DNA from: Parerythrobacter aestuarii
GTDB taxonomy: Bacteria > Pseudomonadota > Alphaproteobacteria > Sphingomonadales > Sphingomonadaceae
Assembly: GCF_030140925.1 (NCBI RefSeq)
Contig: NZ_JARBWD010000002.1
Coordinates: 62,001-126,000 of the forward strand
Reading direction: 5' to 3'
DNA: 64,000 bases
Made by a program: the position numbers and the translations under genes. Positions 8,212 to 16,599 of this stretch are shown piece after piece. The notes beneath the pieces were generated by a model. The model did no database searches. It had not been told where the DNA came from and was given only the letters and a program-made list of their open reading frames with translations. Each line of letters starts with the position of its first letter. Position 1 is the stretch's first letter.

Positions 8212-10374
8212 ATGGTCTGGCGCGTCGGAGCGCGGGTTCATTCCTTGGTGCATGGACTGTTCAAGCCCAGCGAGGCGGAATTGGTGCGCCAGCTCTTCAT
8301 GGAGCTCGAAGGCCAATTCCGCCAACTCGGCCTCTCGGACGATGTCGGCAGGCAGCGTCTCATCGGCGCGGTCGCGGACGATGTATGCGCGCGGCTTGGC
8401 ATTCCGCAATTTCATTTTGAGCACAGTGTAGTTCGGACATTTGTCGATCGCATTTTCGACTACGAAAGGATGTTGGTACTGCCGGAGGTCGATTGGGACC
8501 GCGAACGGACGATCGCTGAGCTTTGGGATATACGCGAAGAGCTGTCGCGCCAGCGCGGATTCCTTGATGATTTCGACGAGAAGATTTCTCTCATCACCAT
8601 CGCCAGCGCAGCTATCCTCGAACCGCTGCTATCGTCTTGCCCCGCATTGCTGGAAGACACTGATGAGCAAGATGGGATTCGGATTCCGACTGACCTGTTG
8701 CGAAGTCTTGGGAACCTAGCCGAGGTCACACAAGCGATGCTTGGGGTGGGCTTTGCGGAAGAGTTATCGGAACAAGCTCTTTTCACCCGCCTACGTGATC
8801 GCCTTGAGCGCAATGTCGTTGCTGCTTCAGGCGGCAATCCGGCCGATCCCGCTAGCTTCAACCGGGCCCCAAAAATGCCCGAGCAGTTTGATGCAAAGTC
8901 ACCCGAGCAGCTGATTTCGACTTATCTCGGCGGGACGCCATTGCTGGACCTATTTGATCAGGCGCTTGCCTTCACCATCCCTACGAAAGCACGCTTTGAA
9001 CATCATCACATTATTGCCGGTTCCGGTCATGGCAAAACCCAGACGCTGCAATATCTGATCGCTCAAGACTTGGCTGCAATGGAGCAGGAGAAGCGTTCGA
9101 TCGTGGTGCTCGATAGCCAGGGCGATTTAATCCGCAACATCGCCCAGCTTGCCGCATTTTCTCCAGGCGGTGCTCTGCATGACCGGCTTGTCCTGATCGA
9201 TCCAACCGACGTTGAATATCCGGTATCGCTCAACCTGTTCGATGTCGGTCAGGAACGCCTCTCCGGCTACGCTCCACTTGAGCGAGAGAGGCTGACCAAC
9301 TCTATCCTAGAGCTCTACGACTTTGTGCTTGGCACGCTGCTCGACGCGCAGATGACGCAGAAGCAGAACGTCATCTTTCGCTACGTGACCAGATTGATGC
9401 TCCACATCCCGGATGCCACCATTCACACACTGCGGGAGTTGATGGAGCCTGGAAGTGAGGTGAAGTTCGCTGAGCATATTGCCAAACTGCAAGGAACCGC
9501 GAAGCACTTCTTCGAAACCGAGTTTGCCTCCCGAGAATTCGAGCAAACCAAAAAGCAAGTTCTCAGGCGACTATGGGGCATCCTCGAAAATCAGACCTTC
9601 GAGCGCATGTTCTCGCACCCGCGCTCCAAGCTCGACCTCTTCAAAGAAATGAATGCGGGAAAGGTGATCCTGATCAATACCGCCAAGGATCTCCTGAAGG
9701 AGCAAGGAACCGAGATATTCGGCCGCTTCTTCATCGCCATGATCGCGCAGGCAGCGCAGGAACGCGCTACGCTGAAAGGTGGCGAGCGAGTTCCAACAAT
9801 GGTCTATGTCGATGAAGCGCAGGACTATTTCGATCGAAACATCGGACTGATCCTGGCTCAGGCGCGCAAGTACAATGTCGGGATGGTGCTTGCTCACCAA
9901 TATCTCGGGCAGCTTGAGCCCAAGCTTCAAGAAGCTTTTTCGGCCAACACCGCGATCAAATTTGCCGGCGGTGTTTCAGCGAAAGATGCCAGGGCTCTCG
10001 CACCCATGCTCTATACCGACGCCGCCTTCATCGAGGCCCAAGGCAAAGGCAGCTTCGCCGCGCACATCCGGGGGCACACCAAGGGCGCAGTGCCTCTTTC
10101 TTTTCCATTCGGATACCTTGAAGATTTGCCACGAATGTCAGCTACGCAGCGCAATGAGCTGCGGCACCAAATGCGATGTCGATACGCTGAACATCATTCG
10201 GTTGTTGGAACCGACGAAACGCAGCGTGATCGGGAGTCCGAGGAACCCGCGTCTGATGAAGTCAGTCCCAGCAATGCCACCACCGAAGACGGTAATTCGG
10301 ATGATGGCCAGAAGCAGAAGCCCGGTGATTCTGCCCCGGGCCATGTGGACACGGACCCAGGCGATGACTGGTAA
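8212..10374 (+). CDS. TraD/VirD4-like DNA-translocase ATPase
   Basis: This 720-residue protein belongs to the FtsK/HerA/VirD4 ATPase superfamily, whose members pump DNA during conjugation or related processes. Walker A GSGHGKT is at residues 270-276 and Walker B VYVDEAQ has its acidic pair at D534-E535. Between them is the typical VLDSQGDL strand, and after Walker B the segment ILAQARKYNVGMVLAHQYLG is characteristic of TraD/VirD4-like proteins. Residues 1-220 are a helical N-terminal domain without a clear membrane segment. The last 60 residues are acidic and probably disordered. No relaxase is visible nearby, so a role in conjugation is inference; such ATPases also occur in defence and mobilisation modules. 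Confidence 0.75.
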   Translation: MVWRVGARVHSLVHGLFKPSEAELVRQLFMELEGQFRQLGLSDDVGRQRLIGAVADDVCARLGIPQFHFEHSVVRTFVDRIFDYERMLVLPEVDWDRERTIAELWDIREELSRQRGFLDDFDEKISLITIASAAILEPLLSSCPALLEDTDEQDGIRIPTDLLRSLGNLAEVTQAMLGVGFAEELSEQALFTRLRDRLERNVVAASGGNPADPASFNRAPKMPEQFDAKSPEQLISTYLGGTPLLDLFDQALAFTIPTKARFEHHHIIAGSGHGKTQTLQYLIAQDLAAMEQEKRSIVVLDSQGDLIRNIAQLAAFSPGGALHDRLVLIDPTDVEYPVSLNLFDVGQERLSGYAPLERERLTNSILELYDFVLGTLLDAQMTQKQNVIFRYVTRLMLHIPDATIHTLRELMEPGSEVKFAEHIAKLQGTAKHFFETEFASREFEQTKKQVLRRLWGILENQTFERMFSHPRSKLDLFKEMNAGKVILINTAKDLLKEQGTEIFGRFFIAMIAQAAQERATLKGGERVPTMVYVDEAQDYFDRNIGLILAQARKYNVGMVLAHQYLGQLEPKLQEAFSANTAIKFAGGVSAKDARALAPMLYTDAAFIEAQGKGSFAAHIRGHTKGAVPLSFPFGYLEDLPRMSATQRNELRHQMRCRYAEHHSVVGTDETQRDRESEEPASDEVSPSNATTEDGNSDDGQKQKPGDSAPGHVDTDPGDDW

Positions 10375-10406
10375 GTCACGATGTGGGCGCTGAAGGAGCA
10401 CCTTCA

Positions 10407-11123
10407 ATGATTGAGACACTAAACAGCAATGCTGGTGTGGCTAGTGTGATCCTCACGCTAGGACTCCTCACTGTCACCGGCTTCTATGCTTGGACAACGC
10501 ATCTTCTCTTCAAAGAGGCTCGGGCGACAAGGATGCTGGCGAGCCAGCCCAGAGTGGTCGCTTACCTCAGGCCAAACGAGGTTCATGCAAATATTGTGCA
10601 GCTCTGTATTGCCAACCTTTCTTCCGCAGCCGCAGTCAATGTCACGGCAAAGATTGAACAACTCACGGATTGGCCGAGCGAGTTCTATTTGGAGGACTCG
10701 AAGGTCCTTCGCGACATATCCTTTCTGAGGCCAAATGAAGTTCTAAAGTTTGATCTTGGGATGGGCCCCGACCTCTTCCGGGACAAGAAGGGAGCAGAAT
10801 TCGAAATCACGATCGACTATGCCAGCTTGGATGAGAAAGCTCATCGGTTTGCTGACAATCTTAATATTGAGAGTGTCGAAGGGTTTTCGAGCTTCCAAAT
10901 CTATTCGATTGATGATGTTGCCCGAAGGCTGAAGGAAATCTCTGACACGATCCGGAAGTGGAGCGCATTCAAGCAGTTGAGAGTCGAGGTGTCTGATTCA
11001 CACGACCGACTATCGCGGTTGGATAGATTAGAGATAGCCAAGGCCAGGGTTGCTGAGCGACGGGAGAGGCGTTTGAGAAAGAACAAACCAAAGAGCCGAG
11101 GTGGCATCCTATCTCGCAGGTGA
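10407..11123 (+). CDS. Membrane-anchored hypothetical protein
   Basis: The ATG at 10407 is preferred over the GTG at 10383 because GAAGGAG (10391-10397) is correctly spaced before it; this gives 238 residues. One hydrophobic helix (about residues 11-30) anchors the protein near its N-terminus. A mainly beta domain follows (about 45-150, with LCIANLSSAAAVNVTAKIE), then a basic C-terminal tail rich in Arg and Lys (about 205-238). No known family is recognised. It lies 32 bases after the TraD-like ATPase gene in the same direction and is probably co-transcribed with it. Confidence 0.6.
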   Translation: MIETLNSNAGVASVILTLGLLTVTGFYAWTTHLLFKEARATRMLASQPRVVAYLRPNEVHANIVQLCIANLSSAAAVNVTAKIEQLTDWPSEFYLEDSKVLRDISFLRPNEVLKFDLGMGPDLFRDKKGAEFEITIDYASLDEKAHRFADNLNIESVEGFSSFQIYSIDDVARRLKEISDTIRKWSAFKQLRVEVSDSHDRLSRLDRLEIAKARVAERRERRLRKNKPKSRGGILSRR

Positions 11124-11324
11124 GGTTCCTAGGCTGAGCCGTCAATCATCAGTCAGCCAACAGCCCATTACTGGCTCCGTGTCCGTCTGAGCTTTTTCGA
11201 GAAATCCTGGTTTGAACATCCGTTCTCATAATTCTTGATTGCATCACATGTTGGAAAATGCCGCACGGTTACAGCCATCCAAAATCCGCATAAGTGATCT
11301 GCCCCGAAGCAGCGAGGGCATATC

Positions 11325-12287
11325 ATGGATCAACGACAAACCGTCAGCAGTAGGCGCAATCGTCTCAGGCCAACATCCACCGGAAAACGGGTCAGCGCAC
11401 AGGACCGCGATCTCCTCTGGTTCGCAAAGCTTGCCGAACACGGCCCGTTGCCGACATCATTCCTGCTCGAATACAGCCGCCATACTCACAAGTCCGAAAA
11501 GCGCGCGAAGGAGCGCCTAACCGACCTCTTCAATGAAGCAAACACGCCGCACCACGGACCCTACCTCACGCGACCGCTTCAGCAGTTTCGGACTATCGAT
11601 AGCCGCCATAATCAGTTGGTTTATGATCTGGGCCTGCCAGCAATTGCTGCACTTGAAAATTGCAGCTCAATTGGGTGCCGAAGTCATTCGGGGCCTTGGC
11701 TCCATCGCTTCATGTTGGCTTGCGTCACCGCCTCGATAGAGCTCGCCTGCCGCCAAAGGCATGACATAAAGTACATTCCACAGAGTATGATCCTGGCGAG
11801 AGCCGAGGTCGACTTACGTTGGCCAACCAAAATTACTGATCCAAAGTCGGGCGCGACCTTCGTCAAAGACCTTATCCCCGATGCCGTGTTCGGGCTCGAA
11901 TACCATTCCGGTGAGAGCCGCAAATTTCGCTTCTTTGTGGTCGAAGTCGATCGGGCCACTGAACCCGCCACATCGAGCAATTTCCACCGCAAAAGCTTTG
12001 AGCGACATTTGCTTCAATACGCCGAATACATCGAAGGCGGAGGATATCGGGAGCATCTCAACCTGACTGCGCCAATGTTGGTCCTGAATGTAACGACCAA
12101 TCTTTCTCGGCGTACACGGATGCAAGAGGTGCTCGACGAAATCTATCCGGCAGGCAATGCGTATCAGTTGTTTCAAACCTGGGATGCTTTCGGGCCAGTC
12201 TTTTGCCCGCCGAGGCCCAATCCAGCCCTGTTGATTGGCGATTGGGCTCGGGCGGGCTATCAAGCATTGAGATTGGATGAGAAATGA
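11325..12287 (+). CDS. Replication-relaxation family-like winged-helix protein
   Basis: The 320-residue sequence resembles proteins annotated as replication-relaxation family in alphaproteobacterial mobile elements: an N-terminal winged-helix part with LLWFAKLAEHGPLPTSFL and KRAKERLTDLFNE, then a conserved core with LVYDLGLPAIAALEN and a middle region with FVVEVDRATEP. Family members are linked to plasmid and integrative-element replication control and often sit beside TraD-like ATPases, as here. The start ATG is at 11325, and the stop lies 14 bases before the next gene. The family call rests on remembered sequence patterns and is moderately sure; the function is inference. Confidence 0.6.
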   Translation: MDQRQTVSSRRNRLRPTSTGKRVSAQDRDLLWFAKLAEHGPLPTSFLLEYSRHTHKSEKRAKERLTDLFNEANTPHHGPYLTRPLQQFRTIDSRHNQLVYDLGLPAIAALENCSSIGCRSHSGPWLHRFMLACVTASIELACRQRHDIKYIPQSMILARAEVDLRWPTKITDPKSGATFVKDLIPDAVFGLEYHSGESRKFRFFVVEVDRATEPATSSNFHRKSFERHLLQYAEYIEGGGYREHLNLTAPMLVLNVTTNLSRRTRMQEVLDEIYPAGNAYQLFQTWDAFGPVFCPPRPNPALLIGDWARAGYQALRLDEK

Positions 12288-12301
12288 GAGGCAGGTAGAA
12301 A

Positions 12302-12970
12302 ATGACAGCTTTGTCGAAGTTTTCTCCAGGCGCTCACAAGAAGCTCGGCCTCTCGCACATCTCAGACGTCTTCCCGACAAATCTCTTCTACGTCATTCGA
12401 GGCCGCAACGCTTGGCACTCGACCTGGGTCACGCACTATTTTGCTGAGTGTATGCATGACAGCATTCGGACTGCAAAAGACCGCGCTGAGAAATGGCGTG
12501 AGCAAGGTTCGGTTTTCACCATCCGAGAGCAACCAGCCTTAGCTTTCCGCTCAAAGCAAGGGCTCGTTCTCATAACTGAAATCAACACACAGTTGCCACT
12601 CGGCAGGTGGATCAAGGATTACCAGAAGGAAGATTCAGAATTCGGTTTGAATCAGGACTATTGCCGCCTCGAGCGATTTTTCTCGAAAGGGCGAACCATT
12701 GGCTCTTTCGTTAAGGCTCTAAAGGACAAGAGTGTTTTTCCTGACCATCTGCCTGCCTTATCGAAGAATGTCTTCGTGCTTGTTGGTCCTGATCCAAATG
12801 CTTTGGACAAGTCCCGGAACCCCAGGCTGAAACTTTGGAAATCGATGAGCTCTGGGGCCAACTACTATTTGGGATGGCGAGAGCATGGCTCCGATATCAG
12901 TGGAAAGGCTGTCAGGCGGATCGCGAATGCGCTTGCGGACCGCGTAAGCGAACAAAAGAGCCAAGCATAA
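12302..12970 (+). CDS. Hypothetical protein
   Basis: This 222-residue protein follows the replication-relaxation-like gene after 14 bases in the same direction. I do not recognise a family. The sequence is soluble, with several aromatic residues in the first third (LFYVIRGRNAWHSTWVTHYF). Its stop codon lies inside the loop of a strong palindrome that forms the shared terminator with the convergent DUF2958 gene. It is probably the last gene of the 7692-12970 transcript. Confidence 0.6.
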   Translation: MTALSKFSPGAHKKLGLSHISDVFPTNLFYVIRGRNAWHSTWVTHYFAECMHDSIRTAKDRAEKWREQGSVFTIREQPALAFRSKQGLVLITEINTQLPLGRWIKDYQKEDSEFGLNQDYCRLERFFSKGRTIGSFVKALKDKSVFPDHLPALSKNVFVLVGPDPNALDKSRNPRLKLWKSMSSGANYYLGWREHGSDISGKAVRRIANALADRVSEQKSQA

Positions 12971-12981
12971 GCTTGGCTCTT
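12956..12981. terminator. Bidirectional hairpin terminator between convergent genes
   Basis: AAGAGCCAAGC (12956-12966) and GCTTGGCTCTT (12971-12981) form a perfect 11-bp stem with an ATAA loop. The loop contains the stop codon of the plus-strand gene (12968-12970). The DUF2958 gene ends at 12989 on the other strand, so the hairpin can serve both convergent units. Only short T/A tracts flank it, so the termination strength is uncertain. Confidence 0.65.
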
Positions 12982-12988
12982 GCGAGGG

Positions 12989-13300
12989 TTAGTAACCCTC
13001 TTGCGTCTTCAGCTTGGAAAACGCGATCGGTTCAAAGAACAGGTCGCATTCGATGCGCGGAATCTCGCCACCGAGCTTCAGGCTCTCAAGCTCGCTGATC
13101 GACACATATCCCCACTCGTCAGCCACCAGTCCGGTGACAAAGCCAAAGGCGATATCTTGGCCATCATACTCAGTGAGATACCAAGTGCCTCCGCCGAAAG
13201 CATGGAACAGCTTGCAGTGGATGATGGGGTCGCTCCGCCCTTCTTGACTGCGAAGCGGGTGGTTTTTGAGTCGCTTGGCGACCTCGCTGCGAATATCCAT
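12989..13300 (-). CDS. DUF2958 domain-containing protein
   Basis: This 103-residue protein fits DUF2958: DPIIHCKLFHAFGGGTWYLT, then DIAFGFVTGL, WGYVSISELESL and IECDLFFEP. The family is small, occurs mostly on plasmids and integrative elements, and has no established activity. The gene faces the preceding block across a bidirectional hairpin. Its upstream side (13,301-13,515) carries two inverted repeats and no gene. The product supports the reading of this stretch as mobile-element backbone. Confidence 0.85.
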   Translation of the reverse strand: MDIRSEVAKRLKNHPLRSQEGRSDPIIHCKLFHAFGGGTWYLTEYDGQDIAFGFVTGLVADEWGYVSISELESLKLGGEIPRIECDLFFEPIAFSKLKTQEGY

Positions 13301-13332
13301 CGCACACTCCTTTTTAGGGCACTGGCGGGATT

Positions 13333-13501
13333 GCCAATGCTTCCCCCAGTGTGCGGGCGACCTGGCATTGGCGCATGGAGGCGAACAGCGCCCAAAAGGT
13401 CACAAATTGAGGATTGGCTTAAAGCAAAATCAGCCCAACAATTGCGGCTGATTGGGAGCGCGAACTGGCCATCAAAGGGCAGGCTTTTGGGCTGATTTGC
13501 T
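13333..13501. repeat. Two inverted repeats upstream of DUF2958
   Basis: GCCAATGC (13333-13340) pairs with GCATTGGC (13365-13372). AGCAAAATCAGCCCAA (13423-13438) pairs with TTGGGCTGATTTGCT (13487-13501), missing one base in the right arm, around a 48-base spacer that itself can fold. The region lies between the DUF2958 promoter side and the 3' end of the gene ending at 13516. It could be a transcription terminator, a regulatory site or part of a transfer or replication origin; nothing decides between these. Confidence 0.5.
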
Positions 13502-13515
13502 GCTCTACGAAACGG

Positions 13516-13998
13516 CTAACCAAGGGCAGCTGCTAACGTTGTAGATGAGCCCCGCATAACCTTCTCAGTCATGGACAGAGCTTCAAACAATACCGTGTTG
13601 CGCGGTTCGTTGTCGTAGAACTTTTCTCGCTGCGGCAACCAGGGTGTCAGCTCCGGGTACCGGGCTACCAGCGCTTCGGCTTCTGCGTATTTGTTGACGA
13701 ACTCATGCGCCCGGTTTGTGGGAACCAGGAGAATATTAGCCTCGTAGGTCGCGTCATGAATCACCCCAATGAGAGCCTTTGCCTTCGGACCTTTGCGGCA
13801 ATGTCGATCAAGCTTTTCCGTGACGACAACATTCGGACGATGGTCGCACAGGAGACTAATCGTCAACAGACGCATCTTGGAGTCAGACTGATAGCCTGAA
13901 GTTGCGATTTGCCAGTGGCTGAGCTTGCCCTGGTCGAGTACTACCACGCCGATCCTACGATATGCGACTGCAAAGCCGAGATACCTAAGCGCCCTCAT
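13516..13998 (-). CDS. Hypothetical protein, possibly RNase H/RuvC-like fold
   Basis: The protein has 160 residues. The first strand region (YRRIGVVVLDQGKLSHWQI) followed by NVVVTEKLD has the spacing of acidic residues and strands seen in RuvC-like nucleases of the RNase H superfamily, but the match is weak and no third catalytic acidic residue can be assigned with certainty. The start overlaps the end of the XRE regulator gene by 14 bases (13985-13998), so the two are co-transcribed. A nuclease role is speculation based on pattern only. Confidence 0.5.
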   Translation of the reverse strand: MRALRYLGFAVAYRRIGVVVLDQGKLSHWQIATSGYQSDSKMRLLTISLLCDHRPNVVVTEKLDRHCRKGPKAKALIGVIHDATYEANILLVPTNRAHEFVNKYAEAEALVARYPELTPWLPQREKFYDNEPRNTVLFEALSMTEKVMRGSSTTLAAALG

Positions 13999-14338
13999 AA
14001 GGTGATGGCGTCATTCCAGTAACGCGCGCCTTGATCCGCTTCAAAGTGGCGTCCCGATTGAAAGTCGCCACGCGGTTGCGCCGCTCAGCTGGCAGTGACG
14101 GAAGCTGGGTTTGAAGCTTCATCTTGCCGCTCTCCATGAGCTCAGAGAACAAGCTTTCAAAGGAGCGGCCATAGATGAGCGATAGCTCGCAAATCTGTGG
14201 TAAGCTCGGAAGCTTTCGACCCAGTTCAAGCGCGGTGATTTCTTTACGACCTGTCCCCAGGAGGTGCGCGACATCCTCTGAGGTGAGGCCCGCCTTGCGC
14301 CGCGCGAGACGCAAGTCTTGGGCAAATTGTCTGGACAT
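13985..14338 (-). CDS. XRE-family helix-turn-helix regulator
   Basis: This 117-residue protein has an N-terminal Cro/C1-type HTH (about residues 7-62: LRLARRKAGLTSEDVAHLLG, ITALELGRKLPSLPQICELS). The C-terminal tail is basic and lacks an enzymatic domain. It is the first gene of a two-gene minus-strand unit and is divergent from the VirD4-like gene at 14,739. It may control both sides from the 400-base intergenic region, which carries strong hairpins. Confidence 0.8.
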   Translation of the reverse strand: MSRQFAQDLRLARRKAGLTSEDVAHLLGTGRKEITALELGRKLPSLPQICELSLIYGRSFESLFSELMESGKMKLQTQLPSLPAERRNRVATFNRDATLKRIKARVTGMTPSPYEGA

Positions 14339-14738
14339 ATTGTGTTGGCTTAATGCTGCTAAAGCTGCATCAGCTTAGGTCACTCGCTCCTGCCGCTCCA
14401 GGAGGCACAATGTCCCCAGTTTATCCGCTTTGACTGCCTTTCGAGTATCTTGCACCCAAGTACGATGGCAGAGCTCCGTTTGCCGGAAAGGTGAAACCTT
14501 TCCGGTTGGCTTGCCATCGCACTTAGGTGGTCATCAAGAGAACTACCGTCCTTCTTCCCTAGGGGCAGGATAGCGGGCATCCAGCACCCAATGCTAGACA
14601 GCCAAAACGCTCCCCAAGGCCACTTCTGACCGTCCACCTTGATTCTATCTCGCAAGCTGGCCAGGCGGCAAGCGCGCCCATCAAGAGGCGCAGCTGACCG
14701 CCTGGAGGCCAGCGCTCGCGCCACCTTACAATTCGGTC
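14339..14738. other. Non-coding 400-base region with two strong stem-loops
   Basis: No convincing gene is seen. CCGGAAAGGT (14483-14492) and ACCTTTCCGG (14496-14505) form a perfect 10-bp stem with a GAA loop. They are enclosed by CGATGGCA (14463-14470) and TGCCATCG (14512-14519), giving a nested structure. Closer to the downstream gene, GCTGGCCAGGCGG (14656-14668) pairs with CCGCCT (14698-14703) plus GGCCAGC (14707-14713) across a three-base bulge. Possible roles are a structured RNA, regulator sites or an origin of transfer next to the VirD4-like gene. Confidence 0.5.
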
Positions 14739-15890
14739 ATGCTAAATTCGCTCACCATGATTGGCGATGCCTTTAAGCGGACACAGCGTTTGCCGTTTGG
14801 GTTGCTTCAGCGCGATCGGCTGCATCATTGCTACATTATCGGACAGACCGGCACCGGCAAGACTACGCTCCTTCAGAGGATGATACTTCAGGATGTGACA
14901 GCCGCGCGCGGAGTGTGTCTGATCGATCCACACGGAGACCTTGCTGAAACACTCGCCAATCGGCTCGTTGATCGCGTCATTCACTGGCGTGTCGCCGATC
15001 CCGCCAGTCCATATGGCTACAATCCGATCACTCGGGTTGGCGCAATACATCGACCGCTTGTGGCTTCAGGTCTAATCGACAGCCTCAAGAAGCAGTGGGC
15101 TGACAGTTGGGGCGCCCGCATGGAGCACCTGCTTCGCTACGCGCTGCTCGCGCTGCTAGAGTTGCCAGAGGCAGACCTGCGCGACGTTGTGCGCCTCTAT
15201 GTCGATCGAGAATTTCGCAGGGTCGTAATTGCCCGCGTGACCGATCCTCAGGTCCGTCGCTTCTGGACCGAAGAGCTGCCCAAGATGAATTACATGACCT
15301 CCATCGACGGTGTTGCCCCGATCGCCAACAAGTTGGGAGCATTTCTTGCGCACCCAGTTGTTCGTCGAGCCGTTTGCGAACCAGATAAGCCGCTGCGATT
15401 TCGGCGGATCATGGACCGAGGACACATTCTGATCGTCAATCTGGCAAAGGGCGAACTTGGGACTGACAATGCCAATGTCCTTGGCGGCCTATTGATCACG
15501 AATCTTATGAACGCCGCGCTTACCAGGCACGATCTGCGTGAACGCAATCGCCGCCCATTTTTCCTCTATGTCGACGAGTTTCACAACTTTACGACATCAG
15601 CATTCGCTGAGTTGCTCCCAGAAGCTCGCAAGTACGGACTAGGGCTAACCCTTGCGCATCAGCACCGCTCACAAATGGATGGCAGTGTTGCGGATGCTGT
15701 CATCGGCAACTGCGGAACGCTCCTGTGCTTTCGCTTGGGGGCAACCGACGCAGCACTCTTCTCTCGACAGCTTATCGACGTGCCCGCTGAGGCCTTGGTG
15801 AGGCTCCCAAACTATCGTGGTTTTGCACAGCTCCTGATCCAAGGGCAAAAGTCTCCGGCGTTCAGCTTTGAAACCAGTGCAATTTCATAG
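14739..15890 (+). CDS. VirD4-like type IV coupling ATPase, short form
   Basis: This 383-residue protein of the VirD4/TraD family has Walker A GQTGTGKT at residues 35-42 and Walker B YVDEFHNF with D279-E280. CLIDPHGDLAE is the usual strand after Walker A, and LLPEARKYGLGLTLAHQHRS is the family's sensor region. It lacks the N-terminal membrane segments of classical VirD4, so it is either cytosolic or needs a membrane partner. A second ATG at 14757 is possible. It leads a group with the unknown gene at 15,909 and probably the recombinase. No relaxase gene is seen in the window. Confidence 0.75.
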   Translation: MLNSLTMIGDAFKRTQRLPFGLLQRDRLHHCYIIGQTGTGKTTLLQRMILQDVTAARGVCLIDPHGDLAETLANRLVDRVIHWRVADPASPYGYNPITRVGAIHRPLVASGLIDSLKKQWADSWGARMEHLLRYALLALLELPEADLRDVVRLYVDREFRRVVIARVTDPQVRRFWTEELPKMNYMTSIDGVAPIANKLGAFLAHPVVRRAVCEPDKPLRFRRIMDRGHILIVNLAKGELGTDNANVLGGLLITNLMNAALTRHDLRERNRRPFFLYVDEFHNFTTSAFAELLPEARKYGLGLTLAHQHRSQMDGSVADAVIGNCGTLLCFRLGATDAALFSRQLIDVPAEALVRLPNYRGFAQLLIQGQKSPAFSFETSAIS

Positions 15891-15908
15891 CCGGGATAGG
15901 AGATAAGG

Positions 15909-16373
15909 ATGCCTCGAAGAAGACGCATTGAGATTGAGAGGAATGAGCTGGTCGCTCGGATAATCAGCTACAACCGGAGCTATTACATATCGCGAAACGA
16001 GATCGACTATCGAAAGGTAGGAGATGAAGCGATCCTGGAAATTGCAGGTACGGTTGAGGCTATCGGCAAGAAGCATAAGAAACTAATCGGCGCTCCCTTT
16101 GAGGCCACCCTTATCTGCGCTTGCGAGTATAGCGCAGAGCAGCCTCTATCGGCGACCGCTTCGCCTAGGCTCTTTGGAGTGACCCTCAAAGGCGGTAAGG
16201 CTTCGATATTGGTCTATCTACCGATGGAGCCATTTTGGGCATTGCCGTCGATGATCGCATCAAAAGAGATCACGCATATCGAAGCGATCTACGGCAAGCC
16301 GCATTACGGTGATGCGGACCTCGATAGCCTTCATTTTGCAAGCTCAACAAAGTTCGATGAAATACGACAGTAA
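15909..16373 (+). CDS. Hypothetical protein
   Basis: This 154-residue protein starts 18 bases after the VirD4-like gene, with AGGAGATAAGG just upstream of the ATG. The basic N-terminus (MPRRRRIEIERNELV) is followed by a mixed alpha/beta sequence. No family is recognised. The position suggests co-expression with the coupling ATPase. Confidence 0.55.
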   Translation: MPRRRRIEIERNELVARIISYNRSYYISRNEIDYRKVGDEAILEIAGTVEAIGKKHKKLIGAPFEATLICACEYSAEQPLSATASPRLFGVTLKGGKASILVYLPMEPFWALPSMIASKEITHIEAIYGKPHYGDADLDSLHFASSTKFDEIRQ

Positions 16374-16446
16374 GCTCCGTCAAAAGGCACCTTAGGCGCG
16401 CATCTTGATGACTAGGACTCGAATCCTCTCGGCGTAAGCTAGAGGA

Positions 16447-16599
16447 ATGAGTGAACGCGACTTTCTCGAAGAATACTTCCAACTGTGCAGGCGGATTTAT
16501 GAGCGCCGAGTGCTTGAGGGCACTTGGCCTTGGGACGTCGATTCGACGGATTTTGAGGATATGGTAGACTCCGACTCCATAGACAACGACGAGGTATGA
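16447..16599 (+). CDS. 50-residue acidic ORF coupled to the serine recombinase
   Basis: An ATG at 16447 preceded by AGAGGA opens a 50-codon frame. It encodes a protein with an aromatic and charged N-terminal half (MSERDFLEEYFQLCRRIYER), a TWPWDVDS segment and a very acidic C-terminus. Its TGA overlaps the recombinase ATG as ATGA (16596-16599), so it is probably translated and couples translation of the recombinase. A role as a directionality or control factor is possible but not shown by any recognised motif. Confidence 0.55.
   Translation: MSERDFLEEYFQLCRRIYERRVLEGTWPWDVDSTDFEDMVDSDSIDNDEV

Noticed and set aside
14380..14724. 114-codon minus-strand open frame in the intergenic region before the VirD4-like gene
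   Set aside because: Its translation has no family pattern and it spans strong inverted repeats; I treat the region as non-coding.
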